Shown piece after piece: positions 8,950 to 17,404 of a stretch of DNA of 64,000 bases. This DNA comes from Saprospiraceae bacterium. Lineage in GTDB: Bacteria > Bacteroidota > Bacteroidia > Chitinophagales > Saprospiraceae. The notes under the pieces were generated by a model. The model was not told where the DNA came from. It saw only the letters and a program-made list of their open reading frames with translations, and did not search any database. Each line of letters starts with the position of its first letter. The first letter of the stretch is position 1. The stretch lies in assembly GCA_028280415.1 (NCBI GenBank), contig JANQLV010000025.1:1-64000 (forward strand), read 5' to 3'. The position numbers and the translations under genes were made by a program.

Positions 8950-9747
8950 ATGAAAGAGTATTTCGATGCCAACCGTACGCTTTGGGATGCCAAGGTAGAA
9001 TATCATAAAAACTCCAAAATGTATGATCTCGAAGCTTTTAAAGCGGGAAAGAATATGCTCAACAGCATTGAACTGGAGGCTCTGGGCAAGGAGGTAAAAG
9101 GAAAAAGACTGCTTCATTTGCAATGTCATTTCGGACAGGACAGTATGTGTTGGGCTCGTATGGGCGCTCAAGTCACCGGTGTAGATATGTCTCCCAAGTC
9201 GCTGGAACTGGCCCGCAATCTAAATGCAGAACTTGACCTTGGGGTAAACTTTGTGGAATCCAATGTGCTGGAATTAAAAGATCATCTTGAAGGAGAATAC
9301 GATATTGTTTTCACTTCTTATGGTACATACGGATGGCTTCCCGATTTGAATCAATGGGCTTCAGTCATTAGTCATTTTCTCAAACCCGGAGGTATTTTCT
9401 ATATCGCAGATTTCCACCCTGTGCTCTATATGTATGACTTTCCCAGCCAGCAACTTTTATATAATTATTTCAATAGTGGCAATCCCTACGAAGAGGTTTC
9501 AGAAGGGACTTATGCCGACCGGGACGCTCCAATCCAAAAAAAGGAATATTTCTGGTGTCATGGGCTTTCAGAAGTAATGAGCCCTTTGCTTCGTCATAAC
9601 TTGAGGTTATTAGAGTTTAAGGAATTTCCCTATTCCCCTTATGACTGTTTTGAAAATATGACGGAAATGGAGCCCGGAAAGTACGTTTTCAAGGCTGAGA
9701 TCAGTTTACCCCATGTTTTTTCATTGAAGATGCGAAAAGATGGCTAG
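8950..9747 (+). CDS. class I SAM-dependent methyltransferase
   Basis: 265 residues, soluble. The SAM-binding motif I is LLHLQCHFGQDSMCWARMGA (about 54-73), followed by VTGVDMSPKSLELA with the acidic residue that contacts the ribose. YDIVFTSYG (near 118-126) is motif IV, and FLKPGGIFYIADFHP is motif V/VI. The C-terminal third (YFWCHGLSEVMSPLLRHNLRLLEFKEFPYSPYDCF, in pieces) is typical of small-molecule methyltransferases of the Methyltransf_11/25 type. The substrate is not evident. The gene stands alone, with divergent DUF3467 upstream. Confidence 0.88.
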   Translation: MKEYFDANRTLWDAKVEYHKNSKMYDLEAFKAGKNMLNSIELEALGKEVKGKRLLHLQCHFGQDSMCWARMGAQVTGVDMSPKSLELARNLNAELDLGVNFVESNVLELKDHLEGEYDIVFTSYGTYGWLPDLNQWASVISHFLKPGGIFYIADFHPVLYMYDFPSQQLLYNYFNSGNPYEEVSEGTYADRDAPIQKKEYFWCHGLSEVMSPLLRHNLRLLEFKEFPYSPYDCFENMTEMEPGKYVFKAEISLPHVFSLKMRKDG

Positions 9748-9975
9748 CCCGGAAAGTTGGATAGGAGCAGCAAATAAACGAGGAAAATGTTTAATATTTT
9801 GCTTATTGGGCCCTATTTCTGTTGGATGTTTGACATTCCTTATGCATACCCTTTGACATAATTCAAAAATTCGATATAGAAATACAGGGTAAAAAATAAT
9901 AATGCTTATTTTAATGTGAATAGTCAAAAACTCACTAACTAGCGCTTTAGCTATTAAATAAAACCTGATAGCATT

Positions 9976-12744
9976 ATGAAAAACCCTGTATATTATTGCC
10001 TAATAGTTCTTAGTTTTTTTATAGTTCTTACCGGCCAATCACAAGTAGTCATCAATGAATTCTCCGCTGCCAACCTCGATCAGTTTTTCGATAATTACGG
10101 TGATGATGGTGACTGGATAGAGTTGTATAATGGTGGCATTAGCAGTATTGATTTATCCGGTTATTATCTAAGTGATAAAATCGATAATCCTACCAAGTTT
10201 GAAATTCCCAATGGTGTAAGTATTGAGCCCGGAGATTATCTGCTGGTATGGGCTTCGGATCGGGACGAATATGCAAATGGCGTTTTGCATACCAATTTTA
10301 AAATTACTCAAACCAGAAATAGTGAGGGAGTCGTTCTTACCAACCCTTCCGGTTCGATCATTGACTTTCATGACATTGAGCAACCCAATCAGCTGGGACA
10401 TAGCTGGGCGAGAATCAGTGATGGTGGTGCAACCTGGGGTGTCAGCCTAAATCCCAGTCCGGGTGCGGCAAACACCAATGTCAGTAATACCTATGCGGAT
10501 AAGCCGGCCATTGCACCCGCTGCCGGATTTTATACAGGTAGTGTAGAAATAAGTATTGCAGCCGAAGGCTCGGATGTAAGTATTTATTATACCATCGACG
10601 GCACTGTTCCTAATGAAAATGCAACACTTTATACCGGTCCTTTTACCTTGTCCAATACGGCGGTAGTTAAAGCAATAACCATTAGCGACAATCCGCAAAC
10701 ACCAGCCAGTTTTGTGGACTTTCATACTTATCTCATCAATGAAGTTCATAGTATTCCGGTAGTTTCCGTTACCGGTAATCAGCTTTTTGAATTGGTGAGT
10801 GGCTCTTTTATTGAACCGATAGGGACTTTCGAGTTGTTTGATGCAAGTGGAGATCGCGTGGCGGACGCTTCCGGAGAATTCAACAAACATGGAAATGATT
10901 CCTGGGCCTATGACCAAAGAGGAATTGACTATATTACCAGGGATCAATTTGGTGATGATCATGCTGTGAAGCATGCTATTTTTAATCCGGAAATAACGGA
11001 TCGGGATCAGTTCCAGCGGCTCATTCTAAAAGCCGCGGCTAATGACAACTACCCTTTTGAGTCGGGTGGTGCACACATCCGGGATGCCTATGTACACACA
11101 CTTTCTCAGTTAGCTAATCTAGAGTTGGACGAACGTACTAACGAACCTTGTATACTTTATATAAACGGGGAATACTGGGGCGTATATGAAATCCGCGAAA
11201 AAGTGGATGATCCGGATTATACCAAATATTACTACGATCAGGGCAGACGATGGATCGATTTTATTAAAACCTGGGGATTTACCTGGGAAGAATACGGGAG
11301 TTTTGCGGATTGGTACGAACTGACCAACTATATCAATAGTAATGATATGACGAATCCGGCAAATTACGCTTATGTCGAAGAGCGTTTGAACTTCCTCAGC
11401 TTGATAGATTATATCATTATACATTCTCATAATGTATCGAGTGACTGGTTGAATTATAATACAGGATGGTGGCGCGGAAGGAAACCAGACGGAGCGGCAC
11501 AAAAATGGCGCTATATATTATGGGATGAAGATGCAACCTTTGGTCATTATATCAATTATACCGGGATACCCGATCAAAGTTCTACGGCTGATCCCTGCAA
11601 TCCCGAAGAGATAGACCCTTTTACCGATTTTGAAGGGCATCTCGAAATTTTTGCTAAGCTCTCCGAAAATCCTGAGTTTTTTGCATTGTATATTAACCGA
11701 TACGCCGACCTTAATAATACTTATTTCACCTGTGAGTTTATGCTAGGGCTTTTGGATGACATGATTGCCCGGATAGAACCAGAAATGCAAAGGCATATTA
11801 ATCGCTGGGGTGGAAGCATGAATGGATGGCAGAATAATGTTCAGGAGTTGAGAGCATTCATCGAAACCCGTTGTACCATTATTTCAGACGGGATCGTAGA
11901 TTGCTATGAAAATGAAGGAATCACCGGTCCTTTTGATATTGAGATTAATGTAGAACCTCCAGCTTCGGGAAAGGTAAGAGCGAATACAATTGTCGGTTTG
12001 AATTATCCCTGGAATGCACAGTATTTCGGTGGAGTGGATTTTAACCTTGAAGCAATTCCGGAAGATGGATATGAGTTTTCATACTGGGAAGTAGCCAATC
12101 ATACCTTTGGCCCGGATCAATTCACAGAAGCTATCTCCATGAGCCTCGAAACAGATGATGTCATTACTGCCTGGTTTCAGCCTTCTGTTCCCTGCGGGAT
12201 TCCCTATGCCTTCGAGATTGATAGTACTCTGACAAGTATTGCACTTAACTGGCAAGGGCCGGTCAACTCGATTAGTTATGAAGTACATTATCGCAAATCG
12301 GGGACGATCGACTGGGAAATTTTCAATACCATCGATCCGGAACTTACTGTCGGAGGACTGGAAGATTGTACGGATTACGAATTTGAGATTCGTTCGATTT
12401 GTTCGGCAAACCTGAGTAGTTTTGAATATTTTGTTGCTCAAACGGCTTGCATAGTTTCCACAAATAGTCCGGAAGACATTTTTGGATCAGTAGCCGTATA
12501 TCCAAATCCTTTTACCGAACAGCTAAATATAGAAGTAGAACTCCGCGAGAGCAAGGATATCAGTATTCAGGTATTAGACCTTACTGGCCAGCTTATCTGG
12601 AATCAGGAATTTGAGCAAAGCCCGGCGGGTATACAAGTTTTCAATCCTGAATTGCCTCATTCATTAACTGCCGGAATGTATTTGATCTCCGTTGAAACCG
12701 ATCAAAGTAAAGTCATTCGAAAGGTAGTCAAGACCAATAATTAG
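9976..12744 (+). CDS. CotH kinase family surface protein with lamin-tail, CHB_HEX-like, Fn3 and T9SS domains
   Basis: 922 residues. Signal peptide (1-22, ending GQSQ). A lamin-tail-like domain (about 23-165: VVINEFSAANLDQF..., DWIELYN, DLSGYYLSD) is followed by a chitobiase C-terminal-like domain (about 172-250: VSIYYTIDGTVPN). The CotH-type kinase-like core covers about 260-640, with GEYWGVYEIREKVD and ILWDEDATFGHYINY as hallmarks. A beta domain, a fibronectin III-like segment (about 735-810) and a T9SS sorting tail (VYPNPFTEQLNIEVEL to the end) complete it. CotH relatives are atypical protein kinases; activity here is not proven. The protein is predicted to be secreted and anchored at the cell surface. 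Confidence 0.88.
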   Translation: MKNPVYYCLIVLSFFIVLTGQSQVVINEFSAANLDQFFDNYGDDGDWIELYNGGISSIDLSGYYLSDKIDNPTKFEIPNGVSIEPGDYLLVWASDRDEYANGVLHTNFKITQTRNSEGVVLTNPSGSIIDFHDIEQPNQLGHSWARISDGGATWGVSLNPSPGAANTNVSNTYADKPAIAPAAGFYTGSVEISIAAEGSDVSIYYTIDGTVPNENATLYTGPFTLSNTAVVKAITISDNPQTPASFVDFHTYLINEVHSIPVVSVTGNQLFELVSGSFIEPIGTFELFDASGDRVADASGEFNKHGNDSWAYDQRGIDYITRDQFGDDHAVKHAIFNPEITDRDQFQRLILKAAANDNYPFESGGAHIRDAYVHTLSQLANLELDERTNEPCILYINGEYWGVYEIREKVDDPDYTKYYYDQGRRWIDFIKTWGFTWEEYGSFADWYELTNYINSNDMTNPANYAYVEERLNFLSLIDYIIIHSHNVSSDWLNYNTGWWRGRKPDGAAQKWRYILWDEDATFGHYINYTGIPDQSSTADPCNPEEIDPFTDFEGHLEIFAKLSENPEFFALYINRYADLNNTYFTCEFMLGLLDDMIARIEPEMQRHINRWGGSMNGWQNNVQELRAFIETRCTIISDGIVDCYENEGITGPFDIEINVEPPASGKVRANTIVGLNYPWNAQYFGGVDFNLEAIPEDGYEFSYWEVANHTFGPDQFTEAISMSLETDDVITAWFQPSVPCGIPYAFEIDSTLTSIALNWQGPVNSISYEVHYRKSGTIDWEIFNTIDPELTVGGLEDCTDYEFEIRSICSANLSSFEYFVAQTACIVSTNSPEDIFGSVAVYPNPFTEQLNIEVELRESKDISIQVLDLTGQLIWNQEFEQSPAGIQVFNPELPHSLTAGMYLISVETDQSKVIRKVVKTNN

Positions 12745-12782
12745 TCAGTCAATAGCAATAAAAATTGAAAACGTTCCGAATT

Positions 12783-12843
12783 GGTATTGGGGGTAGTAGG
12801 TCTTAGGTTTTCCGGGATCGCCTAAAACCTACTACCCAATACC
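12783..12843 (+). terminator. long imperfect hairpin downstream of the CotH gene
   Basis: The arm GGTATTGGGGGTAGTAGG (12783-12800) pairs, with one bulged G, with CCTACTACCCAATACC (12828-12843). The inner part TTAGGTTTT / TAAAACCTA lengthens the stem. CACCTTTT follows. It may serve as terminator of the CotH gene; the stem is unusually long, so a dispersed palindromic repeat is an alternative. Confidence 0.5.
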
Positions 12844-13111
12844 ACCTTTTAAAACAATAAATAAAACTATAATCCTCAAGTTCACGGTGCATCTTAAGCA
12901 AAGTTCGGGATAGCTCCTATTGAAACTATAAGAAAACACTTTTTAGAAAAATGCCAGCCTATCAATTGAGTTTCCGTGACCATAAAATAGATCATAAATA
13001 GAATTCCCAAATGTTAAAAGCAGACTTTAGTCTTTGTTTTTTGGCATTTAAGCCGTAAAAAAGTTAACAAAATGTTAAATTATTGGTTTTTTTCATAAAA
13101 CATCCCCTAAA

Positions 13112-13145
13112 TTTGTGGTGAAAAATCGGCAAGTCATTATTTTTG
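13112..13145 (+). promoter_or_regulatory. candidate promoter of the MltA gene
   Basis: TTTG (13112-13115), 22 bases, then TATTTTTG (13138-13145) matches the Bacteroidota promoter form and predicts a leader of about 108 bases. A second box, TAAATTTG at 13108-13115, overlaps the -33 element and could act as an alternative -7 box. The rest of the 12745-13259 gap holds only the hairpin at 12783 and nothing else recognised. Confidence 0.5.
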
Positions 13146-13259
13146 CGGCCGTTTTGGAAACGTGAACATTATTACAGTTAAAAAATAAAATCTGCTTAAT
13201 TGGTAGTAATCCCATAGAAGCAGATCAGATTTTAAAGCAACCAAAACCTGATCTTACCC

Positions 13260-14480
13260 ATGAACAATTTTAAATTATCGCTGCTTTTAGTGGCAGCTTT
13301 TATGACATTGTCAAAATGTCATTTCCCACCGCCTAGTGATCCACCTTTAACTACTTCTGTCGAGAGTCTGAATAATGAGCTTCCTGCTACTGCTGTATCT
13401 TTTAATTTTAATGGTAACGGAAAAGGCAAGAATGATAAGCCATTAAATAACGTATACACGGAGGCTTCCCTGGAAAACTTCAAGTTTCCGGAAATCAACA
13501 GAGAAATCGCCAATGGACTGAGAAAGCAGCTTAAAGTTTTAAAATATCAAAAGAAGAAAGGACTGCCTTCTTTTAATAATGTGGATATCAATAATGCAAA
13601 ACTCGAAAAAACAATCCGGGAGCTTTTAAGTCAGGAAGGAAAGAAAATTCCACAAGTAGATAAATCTCTTTCTGCTTATCAGATCAAGGGAGAAGATGGA
13701 AAAGGCAATGTATTCTTTACCGGTTATTTTACGCCTGTCTTACAAGTGAGTAAAACGCCAACGGAACGCTTTAAATATCCTCTTTTTGCCAAACCAAAGA
13801 GTAATTCCGGTCGTTATCCTACCCGTGCTCAAATCGATGGTGAAAAAGTATTAAAAGGTAAAGGACTGGAACTAGCTTATGCCGAGAGTCTGGTAGATAT
13901 CTACTTTATGCAGGTACAGGGTAGCGGGATTGTACAATATCAGGATGGAAGCAGGGAATTATTTGCTTATGCAGGCAGTAACCGTCATTCATATAGAAGT
14001 ATTGGGAAGTATATGATCCGAAAAGGTTATACTACTCCCGAAAAAGTTTCTTTAACCTGGATAAAGCGCTATCTGCACAAGCATCCGGAGTTGATCGAGG
14101 AAGTATTATTCGTTAATAGCTCTTATATCTTTTTCGAGCGGGCTAAGTATCAGAAAACTCCAAAAGGGGCAGGGCTGGTATCCCTGACAACGGATTATTC
14201 CATAGCTGTGGATCCTAACTATATTCCTCTAGGTAGCTGTTTATTAGCAAAAGTACCGATCATTAAAAACAATCGGGTTATCCGTCACGAGTACCGGGTA
14301 TTGATTGCTCAGGACAAGGGAGGTGCGATTAAAGGGCCCGGTCATATTGACCTATATTCCGGAGTTGGTACCGAGGGGCGAAAAAAAGCAAGTGCATTGC
14401 ACCACTATGGCAAACTATGGCTTTTACTTCCTAAAGATGCTAAGCAATCTGAGATCAAAGAAGGAATAGCGAGTCTATAA
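13260..14480 (+). CDS. mltA: MltA-type lytic transglycosylase lipoprotein
   Basis: 406 residues. A lipoprotein signal ends in LSKC (Cys20). The MltA domain starts around 125 (YFTPVLQVSKTPTERFKYPLF), with QGSGIVQYQDGSRELFAYAGSN in two halves near 220-240 and the 3D domain near the C-terminus (VDPNYIPLGS, then IAQDKGGAIKGPGHIDLYSG). The Asp in AQDKGG corresponds to the catalytic Asp known from E. coli MltA. The enzyme cleaves peptidoglycan glycan strands to anhydro-muropeptides at the inner face of the outer membrane. It is a single gene with its own promoter and terminator. The N-terminal 100 residues are poorly conserved linker. Confidence 0.92.
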   Translation: MNNFKLSLLLVAAFMTLSKCHFPPPSDPPLTTSVESLNNELPATAVSFNFNGNGKGKNDKPLNNVYTEASLENFKFPEINREIANGLRKQLKVLKYQKKKGLPSFNNVDINNAKLEKTIRELLSQEGKKIPQVDKSLSAYQIKGEDGKGNVFFTGYFTPVLQVSKTPTERFKYPLFAKPKSNSGRYPTRAQIDGEKVLKGKGLELAYAESLVDIYFMQVQGSGIVQYQDGSRELFAYAGSNRHSYRSIGKYMIRKGYTTPEKVSLTWIKRYLHKHPELIEEVLFVNSSYIFFERAKYQKTPKGAGLVSLTTDYSIAVDPNYIPLGSCLLAKVPIIKNNRVIRHEYRVLIAQDKGGAIKGPGHIDLYSGVGTEGRKKASALHHYGKLWLLLPKDAKQSEIKEGIASL

Positions 14481-14506
14481 ACTTAAACATTAATAGTATC
14501 AAATTG

Positions 14507-14545
14507 GAAAAGGCTTGATTTGTGACATTCAATCAAGCCTTTTTC
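14507..14545 (+). terminator. rho-independent terminator of the MltA gene
   Basis: AAAAGGCTTGATT, a 10-base loop, then AATCAAGCCTTTTT: a perfect 13-bp stem ending in a T run, 26 bases after the stop codon. Confidence 0.9.
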
Positions 14546-14586
14546 ATATGCACTCGTTTGGTACTCAAATTTTAACAAAAATAAAT

Positions 14587-14618
14587 TTTGATTATACAAT
14601 AAAATTAATTTATATTTG
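14587..14618 (+). promoter_or_regulatory. strong-looking Bacteroidota promoter 330 bases before the PKD gene
   Basis: TTTG (14587-14590), 20 bases, then TATATTTG (14611-14618) is a textbook match. Transcription would start near 14625, about 325 bases before the next annotated start codon. Confidence 0.6.
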
Positions 14619-14951
14619 TGTTTATACCATGGATACATTGAGGCTCTAGATACTAAGAGAAAACAACAAAACTTACCGAGAGAACGTAATCACATTTTTA
14701 AAATTTAGAAGTTCCGTCAAGTATACGAATACTATCGCATTTTGACCGGCTATGATTTGATTTTTCAAACCGAATGAAGATGCCAAAACCTGTGTAATCA
14801 GTGTTTTTGTGATCATTAGTTGAGGCAATAGTGGTCCCTAATCCTTTAAAAAGGGATATTGACACATTATCGTATTCAACAGATAGTTTTGATCATTTTC
14901 CTGTGATGAAAATGAAGATTCAATCATCTAAATTAACACACAATCGATCCT
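14619..14951 (+). other. long untranslated leader or small RNA region
   Basis: Between the promoter at 14587 and the PKD gene lie about 330 bases without a convincing ORF; the first ATG opens only six codons. A weak hairpin is formed around 14837-14862 (AATCCTTT / AAGGGAT). I recognise no riboswitch or RNA family. Either the PKD gene has a long leader or a small RNA is made here. Confidence 0.35.
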
Positions 14952-15485
14952 ATGAAGCACATCAACAAACCACTAGGGGTTAATTTCAATGTCATTGAGC
15001 AAGCTAATCCGAATCGAAACCGAAAAGCACTCATGGAAGGCGTAAATATTATCATCCTGATCGCCTTGGGTTGTGCAGGCTTATTTCTTTACTACAATAT
15101 TTTGTCTCCAAAAAAAACGCATGTTCCGCATTCGGGAATCACAGCTAATACAAATATTGTTGCTGATGAACAGGAACATCATTCAGTACCGGAGACCAAA
15201 GTTGAACATTCTCAGTTGCTTATTGAAGGTCATCGGGAAGCAGGTGAGTTAATTACCTTTACAATCGATAATTACGATAAAAAAGCCAGTTATATCATTG
15301 ACTTCGGAAATGGAACCCGCAAAGAGGTCAAGAATAAAAAAATCACCTATTCTTATAATAGAAGTGGTAATTATGAGGTCAAATTGAGTGTTGGTTACAA
15401 AAATGAAGCTCCGGTAGAATTTTCCAAAAAAATATACATCGACGAATCTATCGAAGTCTCTGAATCAGCTTATGAAGAGCAATGA
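14952..15485 (+). CDS. membrane-anchored PKD-domain protein
   Basis: 177 residues. A cytoplasmic N-terminus of about 28 residues is followed by one membrane helix (about 29-50, VNIIILIALGCAGLFLYYNI) and a periplasmic part. Residues 90-170 form a PKD-like immunoglobulin fold (FTIDNYDKKASYIIDFGNG, then ITYSYNRSGNYEVKLSVGY). PKD domains mediate protein or polysaccharide contacts. No partner gene is evident; it is transcribed alone. The function is unknown. Confidence 0.7.
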   Translation: MKHINKPLGVNFNVIEQANPNRNRKALMEGVNIIILIALGCAGLFLYYNILSPKKTHVPHSGITANTNIVADEQEHHSVPETKVEHSQLLIEGHREAGELITFTIDNYDKKASYIIDFGNGTRKEVKNKKITYSYNRSGNYEVKLSVGYKNEAPVEFSKKIYIDESIEVSESAYEEQ

Positions 15486-15544
15486 TTAACTTTTGGCTTC
15501 ATTTTTATTTGTTTGATTCCGGCAAGTGATTGTACTGTACACTA

Positions 15545-15568
15545 ATAAGCTTTTACAACAAAGCTTAT
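15545..15568. terminator. 9-bp hairpin downstream of the PKD gene
   Basis: ATAAGCTTT, loop TACAAC, AAAGCTTAT. The stem is perfect but no T run follows, so it is a weak terminator candidate. Confidence 0.35.
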
Positions 15569-15682
15569 CAGGCATGATCCATAGATTCCACTACATATAA
15601 ATACGTTAAGGGGCAACAAAAATTAGGCATTCCTGTTTCTTTTTTGTATTATAGATATTTTAGGAGCTGCACTTCAATCATT

Positions 15683-15898
15683 ATGAAGCAATTTAAGCAT
15701 ATATTGGAAAAGTCTGCGTTTGGAGTCTGTACCTATTTGGGTACTAAAATGGGCATAGCAACGGCGAGAGTACGGGTGTATTTCATTTATCTTTCCTTTG
15801 CAGCGATGGGTTCGCCAATAATATTTTATTTGTTTATTGCTTTTTGGTTGAATGTAAAAGCTTATATTAAACAAAGGCGCAGAACATTATGGGAGTAA
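15683..15898 (+). CDS. PspC domain-containing small membrane protein
   Basis: 71 residues from the ATG at 15683; a longer frame starts at 15644, but its first 13 residues (MYYRYFRSCTSII) do not fit the family, so the internal start is chosen. FGVCTYLGTKMGIATARVRVYFIYLSF (in two pieces) and GSPIIFYLFIAFWL fit the PspC family, with one strong and one weaker membrane segment. PspC proteins sit in the inner membrane and in proteobacteria sense envelope stress. No psp neighbours are present here. Confidence 0.8.
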   Translation: MKQFKHILEKSAFGVCTYLGTKMGIATARVRVYFIYLSFAAMGSPIIFYLFIAFWLNVKAYIKQRRRTLWE

Positions 15899-15901
15899 TT
15901 T

Positions 15902-16564
15902 CTATTGTTCAAATGCGTACTGAATAATGTTTGCCCCCATTTTTAGAGCTTGCTGCCTTATTTCTTCGGGGTCCTTATGCACATCTCTGTCTTCCCAACC
16001 ATCCCCCAAATCACTTTCATAAGAATAAAAAACAACGAGGCGCCCCTCCCATAAAATTCCAAAACCTTGTGGAGGTTTATCATCGTGTTTATGGACTTTC
16101 GGTAATCCGTTTTTAAAGGTGAATTTTTGTTTATAAATTTCATGTTCCCAGGGAAGCTCTACCATTTGTTGTTCCGGGAAAACTTTCTTTAATGCAATTC
16201 GAACATAGGGATCCATTCCATAATTGTCATCAATATGCAAAAAACCGCCTCCAATCAAATAGTTACGCAGGTTTTCAGCTTCTGCATCGGAAAAAATAAC
16301 ATTACCATGCCCGGTCATATGCAGGAAGGGATAATTGAATAATTCCGCACTACCAACTTCTACCGTTGCGTAATCCGGATCGAGGTTAGTCCCTAGTTCA
16401 CGATTACAAAATCTGGACAAATTAGGAAGTGCCGTAGGATTCGCATACCAGTCCCCTCCCCCATTGTATTTCAATAAAGCCAGTTTTAAAGCAGCGGGTG
16501 ATTCCGCATTTTTAAAAGAAGTGATACAAAATACCAGTAGTAGCAGCAATAAGTTCTTATACAT
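15902..16564 (-). CDS. DUF4159 domain-containing exported protein
   Basis: 220 residues with a signal peptide (1-19). The remainder is a DUF4159 domain: LKYNGGGDWYANPTALPNL at the start, FLHMTGHGNVIFSDAEAENLRNYL in the middle, FLHIDDNYGMDPYVR and the WEHEIYK block after it. The family has a glutamine-amidotransferase-like flavodoxin fold and unknown function, and is common in Bacteroidota. It converges with the PspC gene, three bases apart. Confidence 0.85.
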   Translation of the reverse strand: MYKNLLLLLLVFCITSFKNAESPAALKLALLKYNGGGDWYANPTALPNLSRFCNRELGTNLDPDYATVEVGSAELFNYPFLHMTGHGNVIFSDAEAENLRNYLIGGGFLHIDDNYGMDPYVRIALKKVFPEQQMVELPWEHEIYKQKFTFKNGLPKVHKHDDKPPQGFGILWEGRLVVFYSYESDLGDGWEDRDVHKDPEEIRQQALKMGANIIQYAFEQ

Positions 16565-16721
16565 AAAAATTCAATTTGTGAAATCCAGGGGTTTATCAGG
16601 TTTTGGATTTCCCCGAAAAGCTTATCCTATGTTTTAACGAAGATCGGAAAAAATTGTTATACGTTATTTTGCCCATGCTTTTCCAAACCAAAACAACGAA
16701 TACGAATAAAGAAAATAAGGC

Positions 16722-16799
16722 TTACTGTTTTACAATCTTCTTAATGAAAACGCCTGTATCCGTACGGAGTTTAAGCATATAAGTTCCGTCCGAATGGGC
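16722..16799 (-). pseudogene. orphan T9SS sorting tail (gene remnant)
   Basis: On the minus strand 16799-16722 reads AHSDGTYMLKLRTDTGVF, then IKKIVKQ and a stop codon. This is the typical end of a T9SS type A sorting domain and resembles the tail of the neighbouring SprB protein (SDGVYTLKIKIDD...). There is no start codon, and the same frame has a stop at 16818-16820. The rest of the protein has been lost or replaced by the gene at 16799-17221, with which it abuts to the base. Confidence 0.7.
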
Positions 16800-17221
16800 T
16801 AGTATTCTTTCTTCTCTACCTTAATATTTCGATTTACTTTTTTAAGCGCATCAATAAAACCTTTAGCATCAACAGGTTGCAAACTCAGTTTTTTTCCGGA
16901 TTCCAGATAAATATCCAGATTTTCTATTCTCTTTCGGCTTCCAACATTCCTTTTTTTACGAATGCTTGCTTTTTCAATTTTCAAGATGTCAAGTATTTGT
17001 ACAAAGGGCCCAACTTTGGACTTCAACCGAGTTCCTTCTATAATGCATTTTACATCCAGCATCCCCCAAAGAATAATTGCACAAAGCAAGGCAAGGATAG
17101 CTAAAAAATAAGTGGGGACATTATATCCCATGTTCAACACCAAGAGCTGAGATACTATAATCAGTCCAACAAATGAAAAAGCAACAACAGGATTGGTTGT
17201 TTGCTTGAAAACCTGTGCCAT
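16799..17221 (-). CDS. small two-helix membrane protein with a PH-like C-terminus
   Basis: 140 residues. Two membrane helices (about 12-31 and 37-55) precede a soluble part with the look of a bacterial PH-like domain (IIEGTRLKSKVGPFVQILDILKIEK, then RIENLDIYLESGKKLSLQPVDAKGFIDALKK, both in pieces). Such proteins are frequent in Bacteroidota and uncharacterised. Its stop codon touches an orphan T9SS tail, so this may be the insertion that truncated that gene. Confidence 0.6.
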   Translation of the reverse strand: MAQVFKQTTNPVVAFSFVGLIIVSQLLVLNMGYNVPTYFLAILALLCAIILWGMLDVKCIIEGTRLKSKVGPFVQILDILKIEKASIRKKRNVGSRKRIENLDIYLESGKKLSLQPVDAKGFIDALKKVNRNIKVEKKEY

Positions 17222-17404
17222 TGATCAATTTTTATTATACCTACAAATGAACCGGTAAGATAAGGGATTTAAGAATAAAACGCTGACTTGTATGAAATAT
17301 ACAAATGATTACAGGCCAGCACCTATTTTATAAGACTGGCCCGTAATTGTTGATTGGCTTTATTTAGTTATAAACAAAAAACAAATTTTTATCTGGTCTC
17401 CCTA

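Noticed and set aside
17310-17345. Palindrome TACaGGCCAG / CTGGCCcGTA as a firm terminator
   Set aside because: It lacks a T run in either direction; mentioned only with the SprB gene.
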